Source: Episyrphus balteatus
Lineage: Eukaryota; Arthropoda; Insecta; Diptera; Syrphidae
Direction of reading: 5' to 3'
Assembly: GCF_945859705.1 (NCBI RefSeq)
Contig: NC_079136.1
Span: 110,566,028-110,630,027, forward strand
Length of the DNA: 64,000 nt
Positions 1 to 11,429 of the stretch are shown here, piece after piece. The notes beneath the pieces were generated by a model. It had not been told where the DNA came from and ran no database searches. It was given only the letters and a program-made list of their open reading frames with translations. Positions within the stretch are counted from its first letter, which is position 1. Every line of letters starts with the position of its first letter. The position numbers and the translations under genes were made by a program.

Positions 1-662
1 TTCCTTTGTATCAAAGACAATGAAACCCCAAAAAATTTTAACGTGTTTTCTAACCGTGAGTATAATCTGAACTGGTAAATACTTTGTCAAAGAACCATTT
101 GTATCTTATTACAATACAACTGTCATAGGTCGAATTCATATCATGAACCTACAGGATAATGTATATAGATGAAAAAAGATTTCCATAACGCGGTACTTTA
201 CATCAGGTGTTATCGTAGGATGATCGAAGCAATAATTTTGATTTTTATTTGGTGTCTTAAACTCCAGCAACAGACGTAAATCCGGATATCTTTCCACTAA
301 TCTACCGGACTGAGTTTCGATCCACAAAAAAAAAAAAAAAACTTTCCTAAAATGAAACTGTAAGTGTTCAAAGCACTAAACTACTGGAATGTCATTTTAT
401 TTCCATGTAGGGACCTTGAAAACACTTATTTGTTTAAATGCTAAACACACAAGTTCACTATGTTGCGAAAATTTCAAATTAACTACAACTTTTGGGTCAA
501 CTATGGCTGCTTGCAATGTTACGATGTTAGATGTATTCAGAAGAAAAGCTTTCAACTTCATCCAAAAAAAAATTTTTTAATTTTGAAAACTAAATTTTCA
601 AAACGAATTAAATACTCAACGAAGTCGGAGAAAAATAAACAAAATCGGTTCAAAAAAATTCG
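1..662 (-). mobile_element. LTR retrotransposon, 5' internal region (leader and possible gag start)
   Basis: This is the sequence downstream (on the minus strand) of a 5' LTR and primer-binding site, so it should be the untranslated leader and the start of gag of an element running off the left edge. On the minus strand an open frame of 63 codons runs from 327 to 136; I do not recognise its product and it could be a decayed gag start or chance. No protease, reverse transcriptase or integrase motif is in the window because those would lie further left. The leader is A/T-rich with homopolymer runs. The assignment rests on the adjacent LTR and PBS rather than on protein similarity. A Ty3/gypsy-type element is the likeliest class, but this is inference. 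Confidence 0.5.
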
Positions 663-680
663 GCCCCACGTTGGGCGCCA
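663..680 (-). other. Primer-binding site, tRNA-Lys type
   Basis: The plus strand reads GCCCCACGTTGGGCGCCA, which is the 3' end (T-arm, acceptor and CCA) of tRNA-Lys(CUU). The minus strand is therefore the classic 18-nt tRNA-Lys PBS starting TGGCGCCC. It lies 2 nt from the LTR edge, the normal spacing. All 18 positions match the tRNA end as I know it. Confidence 0.8.
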
Positions 681-682
681 TC

Positions 683-993
683 TGTAACGAATTTGGTAAA
701 ATATTATATTTGTTTAATTTTGTTTTTCATTTAAATTCAATATAAATATGCATGTTTTAATAAAATATAGGTAATTTATAAAAAGCAATAAATAGACTTA
801 CCCCAGCTCCAATATATTGTGCACAGCATCTTGTAGCGCCGGAGATTGCTAAACGTTGATTGATGGAATAAGAAAATATGCATATATACACTGAATGGAA
901 TTTATAGATCAATAAAAGATGTACCCGATTAATAAATTTTTGTTTCGCAACGAAATGAAAACTAATTAAAAAAACGACGGATTGGATGTTACA
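683..993 (-). repeat. 5' LTR (311 bp) of the retrotransposon
   Basis: The segment begins TGTAAC and ends GTTACA, a perfect 6-bp inverted terminal repeat with the canonical TG...CA ends. It directly abuts the tRNA-Lys PBS, which fixes one edge at 683. The other edge (993) is chosen from the GTTACA terminus and is less certain, because the second LTR and its target-site duplication are outside the window. The LTR is A/T-rich and has several TATA-like stretches on the minus strand, but none is singled out as the promoter. If intact, transcription would run leftwards. Confidence 0.7.
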
Positions 994-1373
994 CTGTTCT
1001 TAATTTAAAAAAAAAAATTTTTCTTTTTTTTGTATTCATTAATTTTCTTAATTATTAAATTTTTTCTTTTTTTTTTTTTTATTTTTAATTCACTAAAAGT
1101 TCTTTTTTTAATGGCAATTTAATAAATATTTTAAATCGTTTATTTTTTTTTTTTTTTAAAGCGAATTTGAAAGCAACACAAAAAAAATTATTCTTTTTTT
1201 TTTTTTTTTTTTAATTTCTTTCCTTTTGTTTACTTTTTTTTTCTTTACTATAGCTATCTCTTTTTTTTGTAGTTATCTCTTTCTTTTTTTTTTTTAACGT
1301 AGTTATCTCTTTCTTTTTTGATAGTTCACTTTCCCTTTTCTGTTTTAATCTAATTTCTCTTTTTAGCACTTTA
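994..1373. repeat. T-rich low-complexity tract
   Basis: This stretch is mostly runs of T broken by single A, C or G bases, with a short repeated phrase of the type AGTTATCTCTTTC (about 1250-1320). No gene or element boundary is visible. It lies between the LTR and a family A element; such elements prefer T-rich targets. Confidence 0.85.
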
Positions 1374-2222
1374 TTTTTGAAGTTATACTTCTTATGGGAC
1401 GGCGGGTATGAAAATTTGTTTTTTTTGACAAGAATGTTAGAATGTCAAAGGGATTATGACGCGATCGCCATCTCCGAGACAATTGGGCAACAGGAATGTC
1501 GTTTCACCCTTAAAGTTGTTAGTACTTTAGTATTTAAAAATGCAGTACGCCGCAGTACGGTAAAAAAAACATACAAAACATGGCAAGTTGCATGTTTCAT
1601 GTCGCAAGTTGCATGTGGCATGTGGCAATTACCATGTGGCATGAATCATGGTGCAAGTGCATGTGGCATATGGCAAGTAGCACGAGGCATGTGGCATTCA
1701 GTATGCAAAATGTGGGAAGTTGCATGTGGCAAGTTGCGTGTAGCAAGTTACATGTGGGAAGTTGCATGTGGCAAGTTGCGTGTGTCAAGTTGCATGTGTC
1801 AAGTTGCCACAAAAACAAAAACGTAAATACTCATAAATAAAAGAAAAAGAAAACAACATAGACTAAAACTAAACTTGTATTGATATTAAGGCCATCAATC
1901 GTAGATATAAAATTAATTTTTTTTCTCAAAAATTTTGCCCCGGAAATTGGTATGAAGATTCTTAATTTCCAATTATAAATTTTTCATGCATAACTATATT
2001 CAGGGAAGTCAGATTGTCTTGGGTTAAGGTAAGGAGATAGCATCAAAAAATTTCCTATGAATACCATAAGCTCAGATTGTTAAGAAAATACGCTCTTTAA
2101 TTATTTTAATAATAATATAAAACAAAAATAATAAAAATATCAAATGAAATTAATTTTAATATACTGAGTGAGAAGTATAACTTCAGTCGCATGTACATGT
2201 GTACACACACTCTTTTTTTTTT
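1374..2222 (+). mobile_element. Helentron-like (HINE-type) element, family A, copy 1
   Basis: Near the left end is GAAGTTATACTTCT (1379-1392) and near the right end its exact reverse complement AGAAGTATAACTTC (2171-2184). After the right sub-terminal repeat comes a hairpin (TGTAC/GTACA around 2192-2205) and then ACACACTC and a T-run. A 14-bp minisatellite occupies the centre. Sub-terminal inverted repeats, a central tandem array, a 3' hairpin and a T-rich target are the known anatomy of Helentron-associated non-autonomous elements such as DINE-1. The element carries no Rep/helicase. Open frames across it arise from the minisatellite and are not genes. It matches the copy at 63100-63765 over most of its length and the ends of the copy at 25922-27661. 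It differs from the third copy by an extra block of roughly 50 bp near 1950-2000. The Helentron class is inferred from structure; the repeat family itself is directly seen. Confidence 0.8.
1579..1812 (+). repeat. 14-bp minisatellite of family A copy 1
   Basis: Variant copies of GTGGCAAGTTGCAT follow one another. They are cleanest at 1710-1812 and decayed in the middle (1640-1700). Since 14 is not a multiple of 3 and the unit lacks frequent stops, it creates spurious overlapping open frames on both strands. Confidence 0.85.
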
Positions 2223-3419
2223 ATTTTATGTGTATCACTTAATTGCACTAATCTCGCAGATGCACCTGTTCTATGTAAAGCTGTTTTCGCCTGGCCACTT
2301 GTCGACCTGCAGAGTGAACGAGAAGGGATTTCTCTCCCTCTCGATTCCTCTTATTTTTACTGGATATGATACCTTGTAGATTTTTTTTGATACAAAAAAA
2401 TTAATCCACTTGATTGATAAAATTTAACCTAGTTGAATAAATAAAAGTTTGAGTTTAAATCAAGTCTAATATGCAGCATGCACCATATTATTACCTTTTT
2501 TTATGATTTTTTTGAGAGTTTAGAAGTTCTCAATTCAGGTATTAATTTCTGGTCGTCGCCGTCGAGTCGATGAAGAATGGCGAATTACCGAAAAAGCTTA
2601 GAATGATGAATGATGCGAGGGTAAGGGGGTGACTTTTCGATTAAACTGGAAAAATGTGTGATGTTACCAACAAATTCTATGGTGGTTTTTTCACAACTTT
2701 CTGGCTATAAATTCTTACCTAAGGATTTTCTTGAATTGGTTAACGTTTTTGTTTAAAAATTCTTATCTGCTTTCCGGACAATACCCGTACTCGGAAACGT
2801 ATTTCTTTAATTCTGCGCAGATCTGAAGCCCTGATTGAGTCGGTGCGTCGACGTCGCGATGTTGGTCAAAAGAATGTTCTTATAAGAACAATTTTTCTGG
2901 ATAGGAATAGGAAAATTTTAGTGAAATATACCTTTTGATGAGGATATCTCTTTATCTTACCTAGATTTAGTTCAAGATATAAAAATCTTTAGTTTTTGGA
3001 GTACGCGGAGCAAACAAAAATATGATTTGTATGTTGCTGAGGCCACACAAAATAAAATTAATTTAATTAGAATTATAATTTATAATTCTCGTTTTTTCTT
3101 TTTTTCTTTTTACTTTTTCGACTTTCTTTTCTTTTTAAGCGCAATTTGTCTTTTGCCTTTTACCTTTCTGAGATTAGGCTCAGAGAAGCTGACCTTCTTG
3201 TTGGACTGTTCGAAAGAAAAGAAAGATATCACGAGGGTATCGAATTTTAATTACTTGGTGATAAGACACGGAATAAGGTGGAATGGAGTAAAAACGGATA
3301 TGTGCAGCTTTTGCTACGTGGCAATTTGAAAATTGGTTGGCGCGGAAAAATCTGCACTGCCGACTTGAACATTAATCTGGCAACAGAATGCAAGTTGCGC
3401 AGGGATTGTAATTGCAAAC
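2223..3419. other. Unrecognised sequence
   Basis: No gene, terminal repeat or known element boundary could be supported. There is a pyrimidine-rich block at about 3080-3150 and a GC-richer patch with CGTCG steps near 2545-2580 and 2840-2860. Open frames here are short and look like chance. Confidence 0.5.
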
Positions 3420-3490
3420 TAAGAGAAAAACCATAAACCCAGTTTTGGTCCATGGAAGTCGGTTTTGTTTTTTGATAAAATTGATTATCT
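3420..3490 (+). mobile_element. Family D fragment (3' end)
   Basis: The block matches the right end of the family D copies at 19085-19345 and 31738-31925: a phrase reading AGAAAAACCATAAACCCAG, then CATGGAAGTCGGTTTTG, then TTTTTTGATAAAA. Only one sub-terminal repeat (GGAAGTCGGTTTT, 3454-3466) is present, so this copy is truncated at its 5' side. Confidence 0.75.
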
Positions 3491-6311
3491 AAACAACATG
3501 ATATTCTCATTCTGTATATCTTTTACCTCCTGTTATACAATCCTCGGTACTATCCTTTAATTTTCTGAAATATTTTTAATACATTTTAAGTTCAGCATCT
3601 TTATTCAAACTTAAAACCTTGCTCTCTGTGAGTTACATTTTTCTTAACACGTCAATTTTGTTTACAAAAGAACTGCATCACTAAAGTTTATCTCATAAGT
3701 CATTCTCATAAGACATTTTGACATGAAAAAATGTTAAATTCAATATAATTAAAGCTTTTAAACCTTTACTAATAGTACGCGTCCCAACTCACATTTATTA
3801 TTCAATTTAAAATTCTTGAAATCCACAAAAATCTTCCAAGCCTTGAAGTTTGTTCTGATTTTGTTTTGTTTTGCGAATTATCTTTTAAAACCAAACTCAG
3901 TCCATTTTTTGTCTCTCTCTCTTTCTCTACTTAAGTTTTAAATAACTTTGAAAAATAAAAACAAAATACAAACAGGTACATTGCTCGCTGCCTTGTATAG
4001 AGAAACCAGCTAAACATCCCCCTGTTCCCCCTTAAAGTAATTAATAAATGAGCCTTTTAGGCCTTCTGATGCTCAATGAGCCAATGTACAACATTCAGTC
4101 TTTCAGTGGGGTAAAAAGGTAGTACAGCAACAGCAACCCCCATCAATGTTACCCGGATCATCGGACTTCTTGACGTGCTGATGAATAATACAGCAGATTG
4201 TATTGACAAATGACAAGATGGATCTGCTTCGTAGGCAGCCAAACTGCCTATATAGAAGGAGGCAGGCAAAACTGAGGCACTTGTGTGCATGGAGCCTCAA
4301 TTATGCAAAACATTAGTCGTCCATTACGAGCTCTACCTTCCTCAGCCTCTTCGTCGTTGCTGCCACTGCCACCTCGCCAAACAATGGAAATGCTTTAAGC
4401 CTATATACCCTCCCCATTGGCCTCCCTTGTAACAAGGCTAACAGACAGTGCACTGGGCCGATATAGATATTGCAGAAGTCATAGAGAAGCGGAGGTGGAT
4501 TTGCAAAACTAATTCGATTCCATTGTTCGATTTAAAATTGATGACAGTGCAACATGTTTATAAAGGCTACGCACGGTCCTTCCAACTACAATCGTATACT
4601 TGCACAGAATATGTGTGAAATCCTGATTTCCTAACTTGGAAATTGTTATTGCTATGGGGTGACAGTAATTCCCGTAATGTGCAATCAGAACCAAGCAAGG
4701 GGGAGTGGGGATATTAATTTTATTCAGAAATGAAGGTTTGTGAAAACGTTTAGGAAGCTTAAAGCCTAAAACGCATATTGAAATAGCCTGAAAGTGTGAA
4801 TCTGCAATGTGTATCCTTTAATGGAAGCTCTCTGGCTTTGCTGATGGTTATGGTTGGGAAATTTTCTGGCCGAGAGCTAAATGCTTATTGAATGTTAAGG
4901 CGGGTATATTTGTTGACAACAGGGGCTTGATAAGCAAATTTGGAAACTGCATACCTCTGCATACGCACGGTAGGGAATTATGGGCGAAACTAATTAATTT
5001 AAATAGGGGAAGGAAAAGGACCTTTAATAGCATCCCCGTATCCTACATCCTGCATCCTGATGCACCATTCTAACCTGACAATAACTATCGGAATATTTTA
5101 GTGCAAAGCAGTTTGCTTGGCAAACGCATTCACATTCGCATTTATTGAACCAAACATAGAAAAAAGTGGGGGTATTAAATATTTGTGTTGGCATAAATTC
5201 TGTCTTAATCCTGTCATAATTCATTTCATGTCACATTGGAGAGCTGGCGCATGGAACAGTAAAAATACATTAAAATGGATAATTGAGTTAAGGGATTTGA
5301 AAGTGCAACAGACAGAAGGACAGACACTATGAAAGCAGCGATTTGATTAATATTTCATTTGGAGAAAATGAAAATGAGTAATGGGATGGAGAAAATGTCT
5401 TCTTTCCGATGCGAAGCGATGGAATATTTAATTGAATAATAATGGGTTGTGTTATATTGAATTTCTTAAATAGTTCTTTACGGATCAATGGATTTTCATT
5501 TCAATTTTGATGAGCTGATTTATTTTGTTAGAGTAAGAATGATGTAGTAAATGATGATGTCGATTAGATTTGAAATCTTGCATTAATTAAAAAAAAATTA
5601 AATGTATAAAATAACTTGATAAATCAATGAACTGTTAGTATAGATTTGCTTTGAGTGAAATGAGTTTTTCAAAGTTGCACTGTGGTAAATCCATTAATGT
5701 GTGGTAGTGCCAATATTTTTAATTTGAAGCGAAAAAATACAAATTATGAAATCAATAACAAAAAAATATTTTTTGAACGTTATAGTAAAAAGCCAGCTCC
5801 TTTTAACTTAACTTAAAAGATTAAGCTATAATTTTTTGTTTTATAAACGGGCACAAAAATGTGAATTCTTCAATTTACCAAAATTAGCACTAAAAAACGT
5901 TCATGTAGGGGTCTAGAAATAGTATAAATGTGAATGATGCATTGTTATACTAAAATAGTAGGTCTTAAATAAATCAAATTTGAATTTATTTTTTCTGTCA
6001 GAGACCAATTTCAACAAAAAAAAACTTTTTATGCAAAGTTTACATTACAGCCATACTTCCATAGGTCCATAGGATACTGATTAAAAATACTAAAAAACAA
6101 GCAGAATTATGTGTGTAAGACTACATTATTTAAATGACGGAATGACGTTTTGACCAAAATTTATTTTGATTAATTCAACTATTTTTCGGAATGATTTTGC
6201 GTTGAAGACGAAAATTTTAAATCAAAGTAAAACATCGTTAGTTTAAAGTGGTTTTCCGTTATAAAACATCTGCAAATCAAAGTTTTTTCAACTTTGAAAA
6301 AAAAAAAAAAC
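3491..6311. other. Unrecognised, partly higher-complexity sequence
   Basis: A short CT-rich run lies near 3912-3930. The part from about 4000 to 5340 is visibly less AT-rich and less repetitive than its surroundings, with several frames of 60-77 codons on both strands, none recognisable. It could be host regulatory DNA or decayed exon sequence; the sequence does not decide. From 5340 to 6300 it is ordinary AT-rich DNA with a poly-A run just before the tRNA-like block. Confidence 0.4.
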
Positions 6312-6388
6312 GTTGGTATCCGCTGGGGATCGAACCAAAAACTCTTGGGTCACTAGGCGAATGCTTTAGCAACGTGCTATCTCACTGT
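6312..6388 (-). mobile_element. tRNA-derived SINE-like block, copy 1
   Basis: Read on the minus strand, the block contains a D-arm-like stem (TAGC-ACGTT-GCTA), the phrase AAGCATTCGCCTAGTGACC, and a perfect pol III B box GGTTCGATCCC, then ends AGCGGATACCA followed by a T-run. The order matches a tRNA, but the acceptor and T stems do not pair properly, so it is tRNA-derived rather than a working tRNA. A second diverged copy at 56900-56985 shares the 5' flank AACAGTGAGA and the internal order. Homology seems to continue for roughly 100 bases past the tRNA part (phrases like AAACCACTT), so the whole SINE may be longer than marked. Confidence 0.6.
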
Positions 6389-7803
6389 TAGAAATTAGGG
6401 ATATAAAATGCAACAAAAGCTGAAGTCCGATAATATTCGAAATAATAACAAAAATACGTTTTTTAACAAGTACAATTTCATTTTAACTGGCTGCAATTTC
6501 GTATTTACTGACTTTAATACAAAGAAACTACATTTAAATGATAGCACATATTATAAGGAACACATTGCTTGTTTATTTTTAGGTATACGGCATACTGGAG
6601 CTTAGATATTCGCTTAGAAGCAAAATATCCCAAAAAATGCATTTTAGTAAATAAGCCTTTTAAATATACTCCTATCGATCCATGTCAAAATTTCATGTAC
6701 CGCAATATATCGGGTAAGATTTATTAAATCGTACAATGTGAGAAAAAATTCTTAAAATTCCGATAAGTGGTGAAAATATTCGGAAAAATGTGGAATTATT
6801 TGAAAAGTCCCAAAGGGCACGGTCTACCACTTAAGAAAATGAATTCGTATTTAAACATTTTATTTAATTGAAGAAATCACAAACAAACTAGAATGATAAC
6901 TTTTTTTTATAGTAAAACAAATAAAGTAATAAGAAAACAAACCATTTAAATAATGTAGCCCATTTAGATATTTTTTTTTTACATCCTTGTTTGAGCTTTT
7001 TGCCGCAAAAAATACGGTCATATGGTCTCCAAGCTTTAATAAAAACAACTTTGTATTTTGCTAATTTACTGTCACTTGAATTAAATTTGTTTAAAAAAAA
7101 AGTTCATCTGTGAAGTTATCTCCTCCTGCAACTTTAATAATTATTCTCATTAAAATTAGCAAACAACTAAAAAAAAATAACTCTCTTGATTATCTAGCGA
7201 AAAAGTTTTAATTGATTTAAATTGTTGAAGGTATACCTAAGAGAAATTAATTTTACGGTGAGAGACTAAAACTAATTGCAACTTAGCCTTGGTAAGTTAA
7301 AAATCCAAGCTATTCAATCAGTATGAATTTTAAACTATATGTATAAGAGCACCAGACATATTTATGAAACATGAAGTTTTTTTTAATAATTTTAGTATTC
7401 AGACTCCAGAGTAACTCTAACTATATTAAGAAGTATTATAAAGGCAGGGCGGCCACTGCAGAAACGCTTTATTCATCGAGCTAAAGAAAATTTTAAATTG
7501 GAAGTGTAGAGGGAAAACCACAGGTCTTCCCGTGCGCATCCCAGGACGATTGGAAACAAAACAAAATCTAATCTAAAACAGCATTCTAGTGAACCCATCC
7601 AAATGAGTCACATAGCACGAACCAGCTCTTCAGTATTTTAACGTTAATGATTTTCGCAACCAAATGCTCCAACTGGTTTTGCTAAAAAGTGTCCATATTA
7701 CGAGAAAACTAGTTAAATCATAATATAATCTTTTTCGTTCGATTCTGTTACGTATACGCCCTAGTGAACATTTGCGTTTAGTGGAATATTGATATTCTAC
7801 TCA
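6389..7803. other. Unrecognised AT-rich sequence
   Basis: Nothing gene-like is supported. A phrase GTTACGTATACGCCCTAGTG at about 7749-7768 recurs, slightly changed, at about 28390-28410 and may be an LTR-end remnant. Confidence 0.4.
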
Positions 7804-7920
7804 GGGCCAATTTTTCAATGCTCAGATAAACCTCAGTTAGAGCTTATTCCTAGAAATTAACTTTTTTTATATTGACATTTATTCGTCTGATAGTCTTACA
7901 GACGATTAAAAAATCAGGAC
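7804..7920 (+). mobile_element. MITE family E, short copy (117 bp)
   Basis: It begins GGGCCAATTTTTCAATGC, then TCAG and CAGTTAG motifs, and ends with the complement of GTCCTGATTTTTTAATCG. The same two ends, in the other orientation, bound a longer copy at 19821-20237. Flanking triplets are TCA on the left and TAA on the right, compatible with a decayed 3-bp target duplication but not proof. No coding capacity. The GGGCC start and 3-bp flanks resemble PIF/Harbinger-type MITEs (inference). Confidence 0.65.
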
Positions 7921-10900
7921 TAAATAAAATTGAGTGTTTTTAAAAGAATTTTTTCAATCTTTTGGATGACATTTTGGTAAAACATTTTTAAAAATGACGA
8001 TGTGCCAGGTATTCATAAGCGAACCGAAGCGACCTAGTTTTGTATTTTATTAAAATTTTCTCACTTCCTCCTGCTTGCATATAAATCAATTGCTCTTTCC
8101 TCTTTATTAATAATTTACAAATGGATACATTAATTAACATTTTTCTTCAGTCTTAAATAAAAATTTTGATTTCGTAAGTGACAAATCAACATAAAACCGT
8201 TAAAATAAAAAAAAAAAAAAACAAACAACTACAAAATAAAGCTAAAGAAAATCTTTAAAAGAACGAATAGAATCAGAAAATATCTACAACCAGTGTGCAA
8301 AAACCAGGTTATGTTCTGTATACCTGCAAGAACATACATATATTTTCTATATATACCTACATTAAAAGAATATCCTTTCTTTTCTTTCCGCTGGCTCTGG
8401 CATATTCTTAAGTTCAGTTGTTGTTTATTTTATATTTTTGTTTTGTTCATTTCCACTTTCCACCATCCAAATGCTCATTTCCACTTCTCTTCTCTCTGAC
8501 AACTAGAAACGGAAGCATAGCAAGCAGTGCGCCATCATCAAAGTGAATTACTTCAAATGGAACCACAGTGTACAGTTCAGTACAGTTTTTGCTTTTTGGA
8601 TGGATGAATGCTGGGACTTGGAGGAGGTAGCAAGGAATAGGTTGTATGTGGATGATCCTGCAAAAGCAAAAGAATAATATTTATGCAGGAATTGTGTATG
8701 TCTAGCGTGTGTGCTTATCAGGGCTGCATTGTAAGCTTAAGGGTTTAAAGATTTAAAAGGCCTCAAATCATCAAGTAGATCATATTTTTAGCAATATTAC
8801 GATTAAATGTATCAAAATTTAAAACACAAAAAGTTATATGAACTTATGGATGGATCTGACTTTTAATTTCAAACAGATACACAGTTAGTTAGTTTTTATG
8901 TACACTTGTTGCTTCTTTGCATGATTGCTGCGCCCTGGGGGTCAAATCCCGCAGGGGGGAACAAAATTCAAGCTAAAAGAGACTGATATCTCGGGAGCTT
9001 TTCAGTTGGGATCCCTTCTCCAGAAAACCTTTCCCCCGGATATTTGGTTTAGAATCGACCTGATTATGACGATTACAACTCAACTTCAACTTTTTTTCTT
9101 GCTGGGAATTTATGTAACCTCGGATGTCTAAATTGACCGGACTAAAAGTTAAAAATAAATTTAAAAATTTTTTAGTATGAAAACTGAAATAATAAATTTT
9201 GTATCACATCACAGTTTCACAGATCGGGAAGTGACCCCTTTGGTTTAAACTCATCTCTACGTATGTTTCTCTCCATTTTAACAGCGAGATTGCTTATGGT
9301 TATTTCCCACTAGTTGACGATTTAAAAGGTTACTTCACTCTGCATTAGGGTCCAGTTCTCGGTTTTACATAACTCCTCTATATTCAATTCGATTTAAGTA
9401 ACCTTAAAGTGGCCGGTCAGATAAAGTCTTTGAAACTCCGCAGCTAACGCACCACAACAAGGTAATTGCCATGAAGTGTTCTTTCTAGGATTTGTGTTTG
9501 CTATGGCGGAGTTAATGTTGTGAAGCAGGACCTAAAGATAGAAGACAACTAAAATCCAACAGGACTTTTTAATATCTCTATTTATTATTTTAAGTGCAAA
9601 TCCATCCCTGTTATTGTAGGTGTATGAAGGTAAATGGTAATTTTTGTGAACGTCGTTTTTGTCGTCGTCGTAGTCTGGTGCCTATAAGTGCGTTGTCTCC
9701 AAACCCTTTTGTTTCACCTGCGAGAAGGATTTTCACTCAATGGTGGTGGTGGCCAAGGAAAGCGTTGGAAGGAGAGTCTAACACAAGAAAATGTCTCCTC
9801 CTGTCGCTTTCAGCTCACAGAGACAACCTGGCAGCACCGCCGCCGCAACTCGCCCTCACCGTACCCGGTGTATAGTGTCCTTGTGTATGGTAATTTCTTC
9901 ACATAAAATATTTATACTTGTGTAGTGTGTGTATGTCATTCCAACCAGCATCACCATTAAAGTCATCAAAAGAAACATAACAGCAGTAACAAATTTTTAT
10001 GCGTTTTCTTGTGTGCCAGCCGGGGGCAAGGGACGGGGTTGTGCCTTTCTGTTGATCCTTGGCATTCGTGGTGGTAAAAAAATAAGCAGCCAGCAGGTAC
10101 TTCTATATGTATGTTCCGCATTCCCTTGCTCTGGCTCTCCAAGTTCCTACCCCTTTTCAAGAAATAAAAAAGTTAACCATTTAAAATAAATTACAGCACC
10201 CCCGTGCTGTGTATAGTGTGACTAAAGAAGGTGGAATGCTTGCTTAGTACTCTGTTTTGCTCATAAAATCTGTGGAATAAGGTCCCGGACCCGGCACACA
10301 ACAAGGATATAGCATCGTTTGGCGTCGTCGGTCGTAGAAAACCAAGCTTACCTACCACGTCGCGTTTTACTTTGCCTTCGTTGGCGTTGTCGGTCGTTCA
10401 GCGATATGACTGAACTGACTTGAGTGAGTGAGTTTACTTTGTGTGTACCTAGGATGAGGGGACAAGGATGAAGCCAGAACTGGAGCTGGTGCCGGATCCT
10501 GTGTGCACACGTATGTTCTTTTTGTTGCCGAGAAAGCATAAAATTAGGCATTTGCCTCATGCTAAGGTATGAGGAGGATACGGATAAGACATGCAGAAAA
10601 GATTGGGAGTTGGGGACGGGCAACCATATTGACGGAGTCGCACTCTTGAGTGATTGTAAATTATTTTTTTGCTGGTGGCAGTACTTTTTCGCGCGCTATT
10701 AGCGCTGCGGGGTGGTATCTGAATCTGGTGAGTATATTGTATCGTTGTACATATGCGTTAAATAGTCAGGATAATGAGGTTGCATAGGATCTGGTAATTT
10801 TACTTTTTAAGACAAAAGCAAACCACCAGGAAGCCAAGAATGAAATGAAATGAGATTTTTGTGCTTGCCATGGAGTTGGGGTAGAAAAAAAATGTAAAGA

Positions 10901-11429
10901 ACGATTTTCATATTTTTATAAATGTCTGTAAATGAAGGAAGCTTGTGATATATATGAGGAGTGTTGAGATTTCCATTTTGGATTAATGTGTTAAATGGGC
11001 GGAAAAACGTCGTCGTTTAGATGGCACGAACTGCGATACTAATCGGGTTAGGTAGGTAGTTGGGCGCCTACATAGAAACGAACGCGTTTCGTTATATTGC
11101 CAAGGGAAGCAGGTAATCATGTGTCTTATGGATTGCTATTATAAGTATTATTTATTGCGCGAAAAAAATTTGGTATGGTTCTGGCGTATGTGTTTTGCAG
11201 AGATTGAGGTTTGTTGAAATCAATTATGTACTTAAATGAAAACATTGTATATGTTAAAGAGTCTTTGTGAAATACTGTATTAATTTGATTTCTTATTTAA
11301 TGGAAATCAAATCTTATTTATGTTTTAGTTAAGTTTAGTTTGTTTATTTATTTTTTTATCAAATCCGCTGACTATTCTGAAGGAGGATCATTTCATGTTT
11401 TTTCTGAGAAGTTTCAACCCATTTTACGT
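7921..11429. other. Unrecognised sequence with a less AT-rich block at 9.6-10.7 kb
   Basis: A poly-A run lies near 8207-8221. Between about 9590 and 10720 the sequence is GC-richer, with CGTCG clusters, and has frames of 64-93 codons on both strands overlapping one another. None shows a recognisable domain or a credible splice structure to me. This block could be a promoter or enhancer area or an untranslated exon of a host gene; I cannot tell. Confidence 0.4.

Noticed and set aside
1579..1812. CRISPR-like array (regular short repeats)
   Set aside because: Units are contiguous 14-mers without spacers, inside an insect mobile element.
1377..1840. 149-codon and overlapping frames with repeated VACGK/HVASCMWQ motifs
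   Set aside because: Produced by the 14-bp minisatellite of family A; frames exist in several phases and on both strands, and recur in the other two copies.
8925..8965. B-box-like CTGGGGGTCAAATCCCGC
   Set aside because: Weak match to the B box, no A box and no matching copy elsewhere in the window.
9594..10623. Cluster of 64-93 codon frames in the less AT-rich block
   Set aside because: Overlapping, both strands, no domain or consistent codon pattern; likely a by-product of lower AT content.
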